Assembly (NCBI RefSeq): GCF_040115645.1
Contig: NC_089550.1
Span: 682,001 to 746,000 of the forward strand
From: Euwallacea fornicatus
Lineage: Eukaryota > Arthropoda > Insecta > Coleoptera > Curculionidae
DNA: 64,000 nucleotides
Reading direction: 5' to 3'
Shown here: positions 1-12,989 of the stretch, piece by piece
How positions within the stretch are numbered: position 1 is the first letter of the stretch
Layout of the letters: every line of letters begins with the position of its first letter
Notes under the pieces: model-generated
Told to the model about the DNA's origin: nothing
Database searches by the model: none
The model's input: the letters and a program-made list of their open reading frames with translations, nothing else
Translations under genes and position numbers: made by a program

Positions 1-3000
1 CGTACACGTACGTATCACGAGTTCGCAATATATATAACTATATAGGATATATTTCAAATGCAACCCAAACTCTTTAGTACATTTCTGAAAATCCTTCTGT
101 GAGCTTTGCAAAAAAAAAATAAACATTTCAACTTTTCCCGCTATAGAGATGCAAAATTGAACATAAAACTATTTTGTTTCGCTGCGTTTTTTCCAGGCAG
201 CAGAACATCCAGAAGTCCGTACATCACTCCTAGTCATCCAACGGCATGTTAACTTTAGAAAACTGCGGAGATGAATTAATTTGAAATATCAGATAAAAAG
301 TTAAAAAATAATGTTGAAAACTATCGTGGAGTTAAGAGTGCGGTCTCCACGACGTACTGCCGAAGAGCTTGCGCGCCGTTTTTAATGCACCCTGTACGCA
401 TATGTCAAATGACGTGTATCATTTCGGATAAAAATTCCCGTTCTGGACCTTTTGGTGGATGACGCTTTTTCCGAAATTTAATTTTATTTATTCCACCGTG
501 TTCATGTGCCGTAACAGTACGTCGACGGCGGGCGGGTCATTAATCATTGCCGGCCTTGACGGGGCGAATCTTTTTCGACAAAAACCCGGCGATTTTATGA
601 AAAGTGCCGTATATCGTGGCGCGATGCATTCATGCCGTTTTTTGGTCAAGCGTTGGATGTGTGTTTTGGGCCTTGATAAAGGGATTTTTCGCCTCTGAAG
701 GGCAAAAACCTTTAGGATTATCCGCTTTATTATATAGTGAAAATGCTCCTGGCGGGTTATTCTTTATGCGCTCGCCGACTGAATTCAAATTTGCCTAATG
801 AGCCGTCAAATTTAGATCCGAGTACATTTTGTTTTCTATTTCATACCATATGTCATCGTCAAGTGCACTGACGGAATTACGTTTAAGATTTGATGGGGAT
901 TGTTTCAGCAAATGATCATTCAGAAAATCGTTAGAGTTTAGATAACTTTAGGATTTTCCGGAAGTTACCGGAATCCTTGGCTATGAAAAGGTAAAATACT
1001 TATTACATACAGCCGCAAATTTGCCGCCATTTTAGCGACTCCGGATTTTGCGAAATCCCTTCGAGGTCCCCCCTTGCAAGGCTCGTTCGCGCATCCTCCT
1101 GATTGCTGACTAGACGGTAATTAATTTTATCGAAATCCTTTAAAAACCAAAACATTGGAGCGATTGCCTGGAAGAGGAGAATCTCAAACCTAAAACACGC
1201 ATTCACTCGCACTGTCACTTTCAACGGCTTAGATTCATTCACCAAACCCCCAGTTCGAAATTAAACATCTCCACCGCTTTGGTTCGAAACCGTATTACTC
1301 TTGGGTCATTAAACTCCCAATTTTCTCAAATATATATATATATATATTTTTTTAATGGCTCATTAGTCGCTCAAATCTGCATGCGGTGTCTACAGGTGTC
1401 CCCGAATTTTTAACGAAACAAGGTGTAAAGCAAACGAGTTCCTTAACGCCTTTCTGGCGTCGTAAAAATTAGTTAATGGACCTTCAATGTGATGAACAGT
1501 CCAATTTATGTTTTAGATTTGGCGTGTTAGCGTAGGCGGTTGACAGATTTTCGGGATGTTCATGCTGAAAAGGATAATCTGTTTCATGTTGCGTGGAATT
1601 AATTAATGGTGACAAATCGAGTTTATTAACGATTAAAAAGAAGTTTTGGATTGGAGGTAGTACAGCGAATACGGGCATTCTTCACAGATGTTCACCTGAA
1701 TAATGTTTTCATTACGTGAAACGTAGCTCAGTCTGTGCACAAAATTAAATTCCGGAAATATCACAAATGTACACATAAAGTGGAACTAGAGACTAATTGC
1801 GGAAAGAATTCAATATAACTTAATTTGAAATGTCAGTAGTTCTCAGTGGGATTATTTTCCTGCTTCGGGTGGATGGACAAGTTACCACCGAAATGTTTTA
1901 ATGAATACGTTGATCATCGAACAATTAACTATACATAGTGTAATTCAATTCCAACACATGTCTGCTGAAACAACGAAATGCGGACATGAACGGTTTAACA
2001 ACAAAATAAATGCGGAATATGAATAAGACTGGGAAAGCAGGTATCCTGTTGGTGCTAATGTTGAATAATCGTGATCTAGTAAACTGTACTGCCCTGCATT
2101 AATGGTGATTGAGATATTTTATGATCTGCACATCATGGTCATATTTTATGTATTGTGATTATTACCAAAGGTGCAGGTGGCGTTATCAGTCTGCTCGTTG
2201 TCCAAGAACGGATTAGGGTACTATCAACGGGTCAAGGCTGAGAAATCCAACGCCTAGAAAGCTGTTAATCATTAGGATGACACCCTCTAGGTGTCCGAGC
2301 ACCAAATTTGCGCGAATAGAAAACGTTAGTTGTAAAATTACAAAAATCGAATTTAAAAAAAAAACAGGAATTGCTCGAAATACTGGAAATGCGGTTATAT
2401 TACATTGAAAACCTAAGCACCAGAAGAGCCTCAAAGGACTATTTCAAAAGCAACAAGCTTCGTCACAGAAATTATTGCTCAGAATTATGCCACATGTAAC
2501 GAAGACAGCGTAAAGCAGGAGGCAGATGTGAAATTTTTACATGAGTATCAATAGCACAAAAAAAAACCGAACGAACTAGTAGACAAAGAAGTATTCACAA
2601 TCAGAAGTCGCAACCATTGAAACTGAATAGCTGTAGGACTGGAAGCTCTAAGCAACAATTTTCAAAAGATGAGACTGTCCAGTGTCTATTACCGAATATT
2701 TATTTTTGAAAATATAACAGGATTTTCGGCCACATGATGGCCCGAGTCAGGGGGTGGTGGAAACAATTTCCGAAAGGAGCTGCTGAGACCGTCGGCGCAA
2801 CTAATCGATGGATGAAGGTGAAATTTGGGGTCAAAAAATGGTGAAGCATCACACACCTCGCTAGACACCTCAAAGTTCGCCTCGCCAAGAATTGAACATC
2901 AACGCTGAGTAACATAATAAGTAAGTTCGCATCGCCATTTGTCGTAAGTCGTTTGTCTAGTTTCTTACGAACAAAGAGGCGGTAAAAATATTGTCCGATT

Positions 3001-3099
3001 CAAGTGGTGATAGCGACCCGCCAAATATTATACCTCGATGTGGTGGATGTTATTAATTATGCTTTATTGACATAAAATTTGGTTTCTCAAGCAGCATCA
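1..3099. other. AT-rich non-genic stretch
   Basis: I see no gene here. Open frames are all under 81 codons, overlap in several frames, and have no recognisable motif. The stretch holds a short (TA)n tract at 1330-1347 and a small imperfect hairpin at 950-977, where AGGATTTTCCGG faces CCGGAATCCT. A CACCCTGTAC motif at 387-396 resembles the ends of transposons elsewhere in the window, but I found no partner end. Confidence 0.6.
1330..1347. repeat. (TA)n microsatellite
   Basis: Uninterrupted alternating AT run followed by a short T tract. Confidence 0.95.
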
Positions 3100-3400
3100 C
3101 ACATTCCGCCCCTCCACCCTCAATGTCCTTCCGTCACACCGAACGCATGCGGTACTGCTGATTGAACGCAACGTGCATTTTTGCCGTGCGGAGGGAGTGG
3201 GGGGATCATAGAACCAATCACCAAGCAAGATTCAAGCACCTCGCGACTGGAAAACAAAATATTTTGTTTGTCATTTTAGGGCGGCGAGAGGGGCGAGGTG
3301 CGACGCTCACTGGCCGACTTCAGTTAGATTTGCCATCGCCGGAGGGCGGGATGCGAGATGCTTCCCCATGTCCTTACCCTTGAAGTACTCTCATTCCCGA
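3100..3400. other. GC-richer block, unassigned
   Basis: By eye this segment is clearly richer in G+C and CpG than its surroundings, with purine-rich GGCGAGAGG-type strings on the plus strand. A 73-codon open frame at 3162-3383 matches no family I know. It could be a promoter-type island or an old exon; no splice or TATA signal decides it. Confidence 0.25.
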
Positions 3401-6400
3401 ACCCTGCTGTAGTTGAAATTTTCAATATCATCGAAACCATTCTGACACGTCATTTTTTACGTACATTACATTTAATTTTATTTATTAACACCTATACGAC
3501 GTGAACAAAGACGCGAAAGCGGTTTTGATTGAACTTTGCCTCCCACCGTAACAAGAATGAAAACACTTCACACACGCTCGGCCTTATTATCACTTCTTAA
3601 TTATCGTTTTTTATACCTAATAAATCGAAAATCGCTTATAAAATATAATAAAAATAAACCAGTATTAATACTCACGGAGAGATTTTTTCTTATGAAGTCG
3701 AGATAACTTCAGCGATAAATTGATTTAAAAGGAATCTGCCGATAATAAGGCTCATGAGACGGCGAGATGGGAAGATGATAGGCGGACGGTTGTACGGATG
3801 TAATTCCGGCGAAATTACGTCTCGGTTCAGTTTCGTTGCGAAGTCGTTCCTAATTAAAGTTGCCGTAACAACGAATATGACGCACCCGAATAATTCCGTC
3901 AATTAGGGCTGTTCCGCCATCCCCGCCAGGAGGGTGATATTTGATACGGGTCGACGGTGTAGGGCGAGACTGAAATATCCATAAGCCGTAAGGCGGTTTT
4001 GTGGAAAAATCATACACTTCGTGTCGCAAAATTTCAGGCGGTGGGAAAAAATACGTGAATCGCAAAAACAGGAGGAGAGGAAAGAATTTTGAAGATTCAA
4101 AAGTTTCTGAGACGTGGGGTGAGCGATAGGCACGCAGACAATTCACTTAAAAAAAAAACTGTAAGGGAAGGGTTGCACTCGCCCTGCGGGTACCTCCGAG
4201 CGTTGCACGAGAACGAACTTTTACCACTCTCGGATTGTTGGAAGAGCTGGTGATGGAGGGAGTGCGACGTCAACGAGACGGGGAAACATAGCAGCAATGC
4301 ACTGGAGAAAATCTGGTAGAACGCATCCTTTAACACGCCTACGGTGAATGGAGCAAAATGAAGGAATGAAGCCCGAGTAACGTGACTCAAGCAATAGGGG
4401 ATATTCGAGTAAAAGGTGATCGTCAAAACGGAGAGGGCGCTTTCGGCCAGCATGTGCTTCTCCTATTATCAACTGCAGCCTTTTACGACAAGATTTAAAC
4501 GAGCATTAGATCAACAATCGGTTATGCTGGAGAATTCATGTTTAAAAACAACCCGACCGTTTTACACGCCTTGTTCAAACTTCCGTAAGCCTAGTAGAAA
4601 CAAGCGTCGTACCCTCTTTTTCTCTCCCCATTAACTTCTCTAAATGTTTTATTTCGCTTTGCGGTTTAAAAGTTAAGTAAATTAAAAAATCGTGGGGTCG
4701 AGATTCCATCAGTTTATTGTTTTTTAGTGGTCGAAAACGGGGAGCAGACCGAGACTCCTTTGTCAGACGAGTTTCGGTAAATGTGTTTCTTTGTCTTTCT
4801 TTTAATGAAATCAAGAATGTTTTTAGCGCCAACAATGCCAACGTATGTAATTGGAAATGAATTTATTTTTCACTTAGAACCGACTCGTTCAAGGCAGATT
4901 GGCAAAGATGCGAAGTGTCCCTTTTGCTCGAAAACGTTCACAGATTTGAAGTTAAATCACCAACTGACAAATGGAACGTTCTTTCTTTAAACTATTCAAG
5001 GGTAAAGCTGCAAATCTTTAAAGCGGTAATATTTCTCGTTCTATCAGATCATTGCCGCTTGTTATAAGTCGAAGACATTATCAAGATATTTCAAAACAGC
5101 ATTATCAATCAAATCGAGGAAAAAATATTTCCTTCGTGTTTAGTCCCATTTACAGCTCACTTTGCGAATTTCAAAATCTTGGCTCAATAAATTTCTACCA
5201 GCCCAGCTGGGGCAGACGGCCATAAATTTCTCGTTCCAACAAATGATGTGTTAAGACTTAATAAGCAGGTTGTTTATTAATAATTCCTAAATTCTCCTTA
5301 CAGGCAAGCTGCCTCGACTAGTGACTAAAATATGTCTCTATCATTTTTTCTAGCTTGCGTGTGTGCATATATGGGTTTGGCGTTTAATTTTCACTGTCTC
5401 TCCAGGTGCCGCCTACAGCATACTACAAGTCCAGGTACGTGTCGAAATAAATATTGGAATGTATGCAGATGTGTTATATGACTAGCGCACGCTGGCATCT
5501 CGCTAAATTTTGCAGGAAATTCGTAAAACTGCAAAGAAAAGTGGTTATGAATAAATCTCCTTTCGCGTTCAAAAAGCATCAAAAGGAGCAATGGAACTGA
5601 GGGATCTTTGTACTTTTCAAATCCCCCATCTGCGACATCAATCTCGGTCTTATTTTTTAGTTCATCAGCATTTCTGTTCAAATAGCGCTATTACTTGTGG
5701 TGTTATTGCAGGCCTCCCTGGAAGTATTTGTTTTCTTTAGACGTGCCTGTGTCTGGTATATTTAAATCGAGTCAGTCTTTTAGATTCTGACAGGAAACTA
5801 TAAAGGGTTTTCGACGAACGGAACTCTGAAACTGTCAAGGGAGGTCGTTTTCGAAGCATTTTACTGCTGGAATATCAAATGCGCCTCGATTCAACGTTGG
5901 GTAATTGTTTTAGCACCGGGTCTATTAGAAAAACATCGTTATTGACTGATTGACGATTATTTAGATTTCGCGTTGAGTGTGCAGGAAAATCGACGGTTCG
6001 GATTAGCTACGTCCAAGGTTTGCGTTACCAACGTTCCACATTTCAAAAAACGTTTCAAACTCGAGACGCGCCATCTATCTTGGTTAAATCGAAGAGAGCG
6101 ACAGCAACGAGTGCAACAACTCTTCCTTTCAGTCGGGAGAATCATGACTCGCTCCTAACAATGTCGACGATTCGTCTATTCGCGTTCAAAGATCTTTTCG
6201 TCGTAATCGGAGAGATTTTGCTTGCGTTCGTGGTCAACGGTATCTAATATCAAAAAATGGATTTGTCGATAATCTCAATCAATTGAACCCTCTCGCTCGG
6301 GCCTCTGTCGTCATACGCCTCTCCGTGGATTTTGGCCGCATTAGATGGCACGATACGTGGCGCCCAACACGTCTCAAACGTGGGACTTGTGCGGCGACCA

Positions 6401-8289
6401 AGGTGATGCTGCCCAGCGTGGCATTCTCGTGACTTATGACGGGCGCAAACTTTCACGAATTTGCTTAATCCAGAAACGTGAAGAAAAACGAGGTTTTCAA
6501 TTTAAAAGCGCGAAGTGTCGCCCCATGCGAAAGTACTTAATCGCCGGTGCCCGAAATCGTTATTAATACAAAAAAAACTTACACAAATTGAACTAATAAA
6601 AATACATCTGATATTGCCGTGATGTTCCCGACGATATCGGGATACATGATGATTCGCCTATAGGTATGTTGCTTATTTGCACTGGAATTTCAATTAATTA
6701 CCTATATCCGAACGAAATATAAAATAAACTTCTCCAGGGCAATGCGGAAGGGAGAATACTGCCATAAAATCGAATATTGGAAAATTAATAAAATTCGCTA
6801 TACCACCTACCCTAATGAAAAATGGAGGCGACGAGTTAAATCCAATTTGTCAACTATTTATAAGCCGGGATCCGATAATTCAATGCAATTTATGCGTTTT
6901 TTTAGCCGAAGGCCTTAGGAGATTCTCATATTTGCAGGAAATGCTTTTGAAGTGGATGGTGCCTCTTCAGCACTTTCATACTTTCTGAGAAAATGTTTGC
7001 CGATATCTGTGTTTGCTCTTCCCACCTTACTTTTAATGAACGTTTTGCCTATAGAAAGTAAGAATCAAATATTTATTTAAAATAAACCTAAAGAGGTGGC
7101 CTTGTTAAATTAAACAGAAGTGTTAAAAAGTACATAGAGTTTCTCTCGAAAGATGCACATGTGATGAAGTGGTAAGGTAGACGAACCTGGGGTGAACACG
7201 TTCCGCCAATTTATTAAGTTGCTTAAAGCACCGTTAATCGTCGTATGTACATAATTCATAGAAACTTTTATTATGCAGAAATTCAGCAAACAATTGCTGA
7301 AATAGTCCGCGATAGGTAACACCTTTTGAGGCCGGTGTGTGTGTGTGTGTGTGTGTGCTCACATAAGTAAAGAGTTAAGAGGTTGCAAACATCGAGGAAG
7401 TGGCTGTGTCCGTATCCTCATCAGCACCACTAGCGAATTTGCCATTTGTCTGTTTGCTTAGCAAAGTGGCTCCTCGTCGCCACTCCATCAGTTCAGTCGA
7501 TCCACTTGGAATTGCCACTAATTGAGAAATTTGCCAAGAGGAGGGAAACGTCTCGCCTTTTGATGTTAGACACTCCCGAATTAAAGGGTGTTTACCCAAA
7601 GGCGAGTTGCTCTTTTTGTATTGACAACGAGCGAATGTACAAGAAAATGCACTTTTCTCATAGCCGAACGGGGAAGTATAATACCTAATGATAATGGAGG
7701 AATCCCTTTTCCCTATTTACCATGGAAAGAAATAAACTTATTTTAGCTCTCGATCAAAATGTCACTCAAGACGGCGGAGAGTCCTACAACCCGTACACAT
7801 AATTAAAACAAGGCAAAAACCATCAACAAAAATACGCAATGCTAATTGCACCAAGTAATCCTAATTACCGCAACCATTATAAGCCGTAAAACCATTTCAC
7901 GCAAGAGATGGCATACTTAGCTGACTGGCTACTGCCCTTGTAATTATAATAATTACAGCATGTAGGTAAATGTAGACTTGACACTTTTTATAATTTAAAT
8001 ATGCGAGATTAAAATTCTATGCGAGGAGGCAAGGTCGAGGATGGCAGACGCGTGAAGTAAGAAGATGCGGCATATGCCGTATGGCGAACCATCGTCCCGT
8101 GCCGCCGATCTCAACTCGGGTGCTCTAATTTTGTTTGAAACTCTCTAGAATGTGATTACGATATATTTGCACACATGTCCGTCACTTTTACGCATCGTAC
8201 ACTTTTGGCACTCTGGTCCAAGAGTCCCAACGGCCACTTAGCGACCGTGAAAGTCTGCTTCCAATTGAAAAAATCAGGCGAATCACAGC
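3401..8289. other. non-genic stretch
   Basis: No gene recognised. Overlapping open frames of up to 118 codons at 3850-4470 on the minus strand lie in a locally stop-poor segment. They share their bases with each other and show no domain. A (GT)n microsatellite lies at 7335-7357. At 6360-6380 there is a TGGCGCCCAAC string that resembles a retroviral-type primer binding site, but no LTR was found. Confidence 0.55.
7335..7357. repeat. (GT)n microsatellite
   Basis: About eleven uninterrupted GT dinucleotides, ending in GCTC. Confidence 0.95.
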
Positions 8290-8291
8290 TA

Positions 8292-8622
8292 TGGTTCGAA
8301 TCACGTTGCTTTTTACGCACGTCATGAAACGGGGCGATCGAGTCGCCTTATGTAGGATGACAAGTCATATAAATTTAATATGCTAAACAAGGATGAAGAT
8401 ATATTTGAATGTCTGAATGTCTAATTTATTGACGTTTCGGTTTAATTCGGTGTTTTAAACCGTTGTGTTCTTTGTCCATCGACTTCGGCTGTAAAAATTA
8501 AATTATTGATGGCGTTTCACGAACACCTGACGAATTCTTGCTACGTATTAATTTCGAAAAGTGCGGCACCACTGCTGATATAAAGCCTGTGACGTGCATA
8601 AAAAACTATGTGATTTGAACCA
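8292..8622. mobile_element. TGGTTC-family MITE, copy A
   Basis: This is a non-autonomous element of about 331 bp with terminal inverted repeats. The left end reads TGGTTCGAATCACG and the right end GTGATTTGAACCA, followed inward by a GACGTGC-type block. TA dinucleotides flank both ends, as expected for Tc1/mariner-type target duplication. The internal core (GATCGAGTCGCCTTATG and the TTTAAACCGT block) recurs in the other copies of this window. No transposase is encoded; mobilisation would need an enzyme from elsewhere. The family assignment is by comparison among the copies here only. Confidence 0.85.
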
Positions 8623-8624
8623 TA

Positions 8625-11080
8625 CATAGGACAAATTGCTAGGATCGTTTTTCCATAGGATACCACCAGGTGTGCAGATATCCTTCCGTATGCAGGATTA
8701 TTGTGATTGTGCTGCTCACGGTTTGACTCTCGAAAACGGTAAAAATATACGAAGTTGGCCAAAGCAGGTAAAATGTTTGAACTTTATTAGCTTGAAGTTA
8801 AATTTCATCTGCAACCCATACAAAAGACTGCTTACAAAATTTCCGCATAACGTTATGGCAGTTCGATATGGAATTTGGAATGTAAGAAACATGACGGCGC
8901 CTATAATATTCCACCCGAGTTGTAAACCTGAGAATGTCACTTGTAGATTATAAATTACGTTCGCCCCTCTTCACAGTCCCCCCTATTCAGATTCACGACT
9001 CCAACCAGGATCAGATTATGGAGTTTAAACTTTTAATGGGTAGTCCTTCCACATTATGAAAAGAAGCATATTCAATTTGCCGTTTCCCGTTCCCCACGGA
9101 TGATATTTATGATTATACTATCCAGTTCACTCAGTGGATGATTATGGTGTTAGTAAGGAATATTCCGATGCGTAGTGCATCACTGCAAGAATGGAAATTG
9201 CAGCAGGCGACCCATCCCCCTTCTTAATGTATCTTTTAGCCCGTTGAAGTTGCTTATCCCCAAAATCATTCCGAGCCAATACATACGTTCCAGGTTGACG
9301 GGGGCCTTTAGACTGAACTGAGGTTGCCGGAACCTGGGGCAGTTCTCACCTTCACGACCCGCATCGAAAACGGACAGAACCGCCTAAAATCTGCAATGAC
9401 TTGTCTTTGGTCTACGAAACCGTGTGGACATCTAGAAGGTTATAAAATATTTGTCCCGTGCTTCGAATCAGTTAAATTATAACAAGGACAAAGTGAAGTC
9501 CACGTAAACGAGTAAGTGGGGCATGGATGCAGAGCCGACAATAAATTTTCTCGGAGTTCTCTTTCCATCCTCAAAAAGTTCATTTAGGCCAACGGTCGCA
9601 CTCTCTCGCCAAATTTCTGGCTGCGGAAGACTGGTTCACGTCAGATCTGCAGAAGCTGAACGACTACTTACTGTTGCTGAGAGCCAAACAGAAAACTAAA
9701 CTGTGTAAAGACTTGGAACAAGGGAGGACAGTATCCGGAAAGGTTTCCCAATTTTCCAGATGCGGATTGCTCAGGTGTTGCTATGCAGGGAAATTGACGA
9801 TCTACGAGACCAGTACTGAGATCAATTTTGTCCACTCACCTTCTCGCTAAGACATTGAAACTGCGAGTATCCAAACGAAACGCGAGATTCGTCCGACGGA
9901 AAAAACCAAAATAAACTAATCCATCTTTCAAAACCTTTTCAAAAAAACGATTCTCATGCTCTCTATTAAACCAAATTCCAATTGATCACGTACACGACAT
10001 TAGGACACGGAGACCCACGATGAAGGGACCAAATTACAAGCCTGGTCCGGCCCCGTTACTTCACCACAATTTCCATCCTCGTCGACACTCCGGAATATAC
10101 AAGGTGTTAGCGAATGAATGCCTCAAATTGGCATCCATCGCCCGTATGTCCGTCACCTGACCATGGTCCCCTGACTTGATGGCTCGTAAAACCTGCGAAG
10201 TACCGGGTAATTTGCCGGTACTTAGTTGGTATAGCACATTTTTGTTAACGAGCAATACCCTCGACAGCATCAAAAATTAGTTATAACGCCATATGAGGGT
10301 AATTTTTATAATGGCTTATAACGATTATTACTATATCGACTGGAGTGGGTGATAATTCGCAGCCAGACTCCGAAGAATGCGCCCAGATTGCTTGTCGAAC
10401 ATTTTCGAAGAATCCCTTATAGCTCAACGTGTCTGGCGTTCCAAAACCGAAACTGCAATAATAATAATAATTAAAAATAATATAAACTTTTTAGGCTTAA
10501 TATTTTATCCGCGGCTAAAAACAGCGAGCGCATTCCTAACATTTCCTGTTCCTTCGTCCGACACGGCCGGAATTCTTTCTTGCGACTGGGGCCATTGAGA
10601 TCTGTACCTACTGGCGGTGCAAGGACAAGGTTTGGCCCGTTCTGATCGGCAACGGTTGGTACCAGCGATGGTGGTACTGCGTCGGTCCATGACCTCGACC
10701 CGACTGTCGATGATACATATTCTTTCACCTTGAAGAAGGTGTATCGACAAAAACGGGAATAGACACTGTTCGTGATGGCGTTAGCAGACCGGTTAATAGG
10801 TCCCACGTTTATAGGTCATGATGTTTCAGTTTCAAGCAGAGACAAGTGCCAAATACGCCAATCTTTGATTATCCAAAAATGACTCTATTCAGGTACTTAA
10901 ATTCCATTCAACTTCCCCGGTTGTGACGGGCAGAGGCCACATCTAAATGCATCTTTGTCTACGTTAATACCTATAAAAATAACCATTGATGAGAACGATG
11001 TTTGGATCTGTCCTTCCAGCACCTGACTGACTGTGCGGTCAGTATTCTTAGATATAAATACATATACGTTGTTTTCCCTC
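8625..11080. other. degenerate non-genic stretch, possible old element on minus strand
   Basis: No intact gene. Segments at 9580-9850, 10061-10273 and 10471-10806 have balanced composition, and open frames of 70-111 codons overlap one another. This looks more like decayed coding sequence than the AT-rich spacer around it. I could not match any piece to a family. A short (ATA)n run is at 10456-10475. Confidence 0.35.
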
Positions 11081-11088
11081 CAACGTAG

Positions 11089-11499
11089 AGGTCTGTTTCA
11101 AAGAACGGAAGTCGTAATGGGTATGTCAGAATGGATCTAAGTTTGCATCCCCTTTGTTTTGAACTACCTGCAGAAGAATCCCACATAAAAGTATCGGTAG
11201 TGTTAGTGGATGGTGCCAGCACTGTAATTCAGGCCGACCAATGGGACACTTACAGCTCCAGCTATCAAAGGGAGGCAAATGACAAATCCGCTGAGAGAGC
11301 GGATTTGATCTAGCCTGAATCGGCGAATGACCAAGAGATGCCATGCTTGGTACAGGAACCATACGGGGGAATGGAATCTTCGGCCTCGGCAATGGCAACA
11401 AAACTGCAAGTACGGAATAAAAGATTGGGGGTCATGCGGAGATCTACTCGATGGCGCTTGCGAAAATCAATAGGAAAAACAGAATTACAAATTAAATGA
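11089..11499 (+). pseudogene. coding-like open frame interrupted by one stop, unrecognised
   Basis: Starting just after a splice-acceptor-like pyrimidine tract (TTGTTTTCCCTCCAACGTAG), a single plus-strand frame runs to a TGA at 11497. The only interruption is a TAG at 11311-11313. The first part contains KVSVVLVDGASTVIQADQWD. The second is rich in Arg, Lys, Met and Ser (for example RRSTRWRLRKSIGKTELQ). Composition is balanced compared with the AT-rich flanks. The stretch ends about 110 bp before the Tc1-type element inserted at 11608. Minus-strand frames overlap it, so the direction is not certain. It may be a decayed exon or a transposon-borne coding relic. I do not recognise the protein. 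Confidence 0.25.
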
Positions 11500-11607
11500 T
11501 CTAGAAAGTGAAAAAGCCGCATGCTCTCACACAGAATGGAAATGGGTAGATCGTCGGCATCATGCTGTAATGATAATGACTAGAGTTTACGCTCATACGA
11601 TGGTATA

Positions 11608-12989
11608 CTGCGTAACATAATAAAGAGGAAAGTGGCTTCATTTGTATACGCACATTTCTCAGGCTAAAACAAACACTTAATTAAAAAATTGAACAAATTT
11701 TATTATTAAAAACAAAAAGAAATTAATAATTTGTCGGTCCTCCGCGGTGTCTTATACATTCTTGTGCGCGTCTAGGCGTGGATCTAATGCGGTGATTGAT
11801 GACCTCTTGGGGGATCTCGTTCCAGGCTAACTGGACAGCGTGACATAGCGCCGCTCGGGCTGGTGGGGGATGGGGTGATTTGTGCAACCTTCTACCTACA
11901 ATGTCCCATACATTGGTGAGAGGTCTGGAGATCGAGATGGTCAAGGTGGCAAATTGATTGCATTTTGTTGAAAGAAGTCCATAGTCACTCTAGTAACATG
12001 TGGCCGCGCATCGTCTTCCGGAAAACTTGATTAACAAGAGTTTCCAGGTAAGGCACGAGAGGAGGTTCCAGGATTCCTTGGATGTATCGTTGGGTTGTCA
12101 TGTTGCCACTAATGGAAAGCAAAGGTGGCCTGTATAAGCAACAGCGCCCTAAACAATCGCTCCAATGGTCTGATGGACATGTCTCTGTATTGTAAACTGA
12201 GGATCCCGTCTTTTACACCGTCTTCTTCTTGCTCTTGCCAGATCCAAATGGAATGTGGATTCGTCACTACATACAATGTTATCCCGTTTCAGATTCCAAT
12301 GAATGCATTCTCTGCGATACTGCAGTCGATTTTGACGGCGATTTAAGGTGAGGGATAACGCGAGTTGAGGACTGGTAGGAAATCAGTCCAATACTTCTTA
12401 TCCGGCGACATATGGTTGAACCACCATGGGCCTTCCATATTCGGCAAACCACTAATCCGCCAGCGTCCTCGGCGAGACGGTCCTATCATCTCTTAGGGCC
12501 ATAATTCGAGGGCGGCCATCTTGGCGTTCTGTAGTTCTTCGGGATTATCCAGTACCTCCCCTTCTGTCGGTCTGCTCTTCTTGAAACCATGCTTGACAGC
12601 ATTTCACTATAGTGTTTGCACTTCGGCTCAATCTGGTGGCGACTTCCCTAAATGACCCTAAATGACCGACCTCTCGTAGACTCACTACTCAACCTCTCTC
12701 AATTGATGAAAATTTCGCTGCGTTCTGCGTCTGGGCACATTTAATTAATCTAAAAGCACTTCCTAAGCACGCGATACGCCAATAAATGATATTTTGCAGT
12801 CATATTGTTGATATTTTATTGCAATATTTATAGTGAAAAAATAATAAAATTCCTGATAACTCGCAAATACGTTGATAAATATGGCTGAAGCGTTAATCGT
12901 TTTTTGCGTTTCCATATACAAACATGCACACAAAAAATAATTTAAATAAAACCATTTTTACGGGGTGTTCTCTTTTCGGTGGCACGCAG
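11608..12989 (-). mobile_element. Tc1/mariner-type DNA transposon, full length but dead (copy 1)
   Basis: This element of about 1.38 kb has degenerate inverted termini: ACTGCGTAACATAATAAAG at the left and, inverted, CGGGGTGTTCTCTTTTCGG to GGCACGCAG at the right. TA lies immediately outside the left end. The ends were set by alignment to the better-preserved sister copy at 62693-63375, whose 32-bp termini match well. The transposase lies on the minus strand, with its N-terminus near 12700 and its C-terminus near 11723. About 1.3-1.4 kb is the usual length for this superfamily. Confidence 0.85.
11723..12720 (-). pseudogene. Tc1/mariner-type transposase pseudogene
   Basis: The product would have been a DDE transposase that cuts and joins DNA at the inverted termini. 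Conceptual translation of the minus strand, read over breaks, shows RQDGRPRIMALRDDRTVS (an N-terminal linker-like motif) near 12480-12530. It also shows CSDESTFHLD with the first catalytic Asp near 12264, and DDARPHVTRVTMDFF with the second Asp near 12011. The C-terminus contains LAWNEIPQEVINHRI and RRAQECIRHRGGPTNY. Breaks are a TGA at 11941-11943 where the family normally has Trp, and a deletion just after the PDL motif that shifts the frame and removes the third catalytic Glu/Asp. A 10-bp tandem duplication (CTAAATGACC twice) lies at 12649-12668, with further stops upstream. It cannot make an active enzyme. Confidence 0.85.

Noticed and set aside
1720..1760. TAGCTCAGTC string like a tRNA A-box
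   Set aside because: No B-box at proper spacing and no acceptor stem.
4097..4453. 118-codon minus-strand frame
   Set aside because: Several other frames overlap it, composition is not coding-like and no domain is seen; chance openness in a locally stop-poor segment.
8292..8305. tRNA or SINE from the GGTTCGAATC B-box match
   Set aside because: No A-box or cloverleaf upstream; the string is the terminal inverted repeat of a MITE and occurs at both ends in opposite orientation.
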